Assembly: GCA_050084515.1 (NCBI GenBank)
Contig: CM114274.1
Span: 24,056,001 to 24,120,000 of the forward strand
DNA length: 64,000 nucleotides
Source of the DNA: Blasia pusilla
Lineage: Eukaryota > Marchantiophyta > Marchantiopsida > Blasiales
Reading direction: 5' to 3'
Shown here: positions 63,191 to 64,000 of the stretch, piece after piece
Numbering within the stretch: position 1 is the stretch's first letter
Layout of the letters: the number at the start of each line of letters is the position of its first letter
Notes under the pieces: generated by a model
What the model was told of the DNA's origin: nothing
What the model saw: the letters and a program-made list of their open reading frames with translations, nothing else
Databases searched by the model: none
Program-made: the position numbers and the translations under genes

Positions 63191-64000
63191 ACGAGTAGAT
63201 GGCCGACCAGGTCAACAAGCCCACACTAATCGACCAGGTATGGTGGGACCCTGCTTGAAAAGATTGGGATCAGCAACACTTGCGTATTTAGGAGTGAGAT
63301 GGAGCCCTACTTTGAAGCATGGGATCACCAGCAGAAGCACGTAAATAAGCCCCAGTTTTGCGTACAGCGAAAGATACAAGAAATTATACCCAAGGTTAGA
63401 AGACGGCTATAGATATGCATGGAAGTGTATTTCAATAGAGTCCCTTCAAGTTGTCTCTAAAAGTCTATGCCACCCTCGCTTTATTCGAAAATATGTGTTA
63501 AATCTCTCAAAGTCACAAGTCTTTGGAGGAAGCCTCAACAAAGCTATGACATGCGCAATCAATTCTTATAATCACATACTCTAATAACGACGTCAAAACC
63601 TTTTTGGCCTTTAAAGGTAATGTATTTTCAATTTCTAAAGAAAATGAATAGAGAAAAGCAATCACCGGAATTATACGGATAAAAATATTCCCTTCGGAAA
63701 AGATTTTTAAAAAAATTTATTATCATTATTATTATTATTAAATCTTCATTTGTGCAAAATGTTATTTGACTTGTGTCGTCCAAACCATTAATATGATCTG
63801 CAATTTTCGGGAAGTTTGTGTATCTAAGAGTGAAACCATTTGCCTCGTTGGAAAGCACACATTGCATGTTGTCTTTTCATAAAAGGTTAGTGAAGAAATA
63901 TTCTAGAAACAATTGTGCATTTAACAATTTGTATGACAATATTTGATTTGAAACTTTTGGGTTTCTAAACGGCACAATAACTTTACCAATGGATAGAATG
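63191..64000. other. Right-hand end of the window, no gene
   Basis: AT-rich from about 63470, with an ATT repeat at about 63718-63740. No coding region recognised. Confidence 0.5.

Overview
The window is nuclear DNA from a streptophyte, most likely a land plant. It carries four conserved plant genes with spliceosomal introns (mostly 70-700 bp, GT-AG). Between them lie AT-rich, gene-poor DNA and retrotransposon-packed DNA. The short introns, the plant-type gene set and the element types suggest a non-seed plant such as a bryophyte or lycophyte, but the species cannot be fixed from this sequence.

Layout. 133-3443 (+) is the 3' part of a DRP1-class dynamin gene; its first exons lie outside the window. 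6366-8396 (-) is an ARGLU1-like arginine/glutamate-rich splicing cofactor gene. 8400-10000 is GC-rich DNA with degenerate repeats. 10000-25000 is AT-rich and shows no intact gene. It holds fold-back repeats, Helitron-like termini, a hAT-like transposase relic and a possible PIF/Harbinger scrap. 25563-32363 (+) is a complete 14-exon SEC23-type COPII coat gene. 33511-34051 is a 177-bp tandem repeat. About 34940-39060 (-) is a frameshifted LINE with an L1-like ORF1 and an endonuclease/RT ORF2. 39165-55744 holds three related Ty3/gypsy copies: A (-), B (+) and C (-). 56461-56612 is a possible mini-Helitron. About 57823-62789 (+) is a gene for an organellar translation initiation factor IF-3.

The main discovery is in the gypsy cluster. 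Copy C (46292-55744, minus strand) is laid out as gag, aspartic protease, a C5-cytosine DNA methyltransferase domain, reverse transcriptase, RNase H and integrase. The methyltransferase shows motif I (LDLFGGI), motif IV (PC-stop-GQS), motif V, a variant motif VI and C-terminal motifs. Copy A keeps the region after integrase that C has lost, and there it encodes a C4HC3 PHD finger. The family therefore seems to have carried both a DNA-methylation writer and a putative chromatin reader. All copies are dead. Many premature stops fit C-to-T decay, and one double stop in A is still CAG CAG in C. Copies B and C meet tail to tail at a near-perfect 25-bp palindrome, and A keeps a 4-bp target-site duplication and a tandem LTR junction.

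The four host genes are unrelated housekeeping genes (membrane fission at the cell plate, splicing, ER export, organelle translation) and show no sign of acting as a unit.
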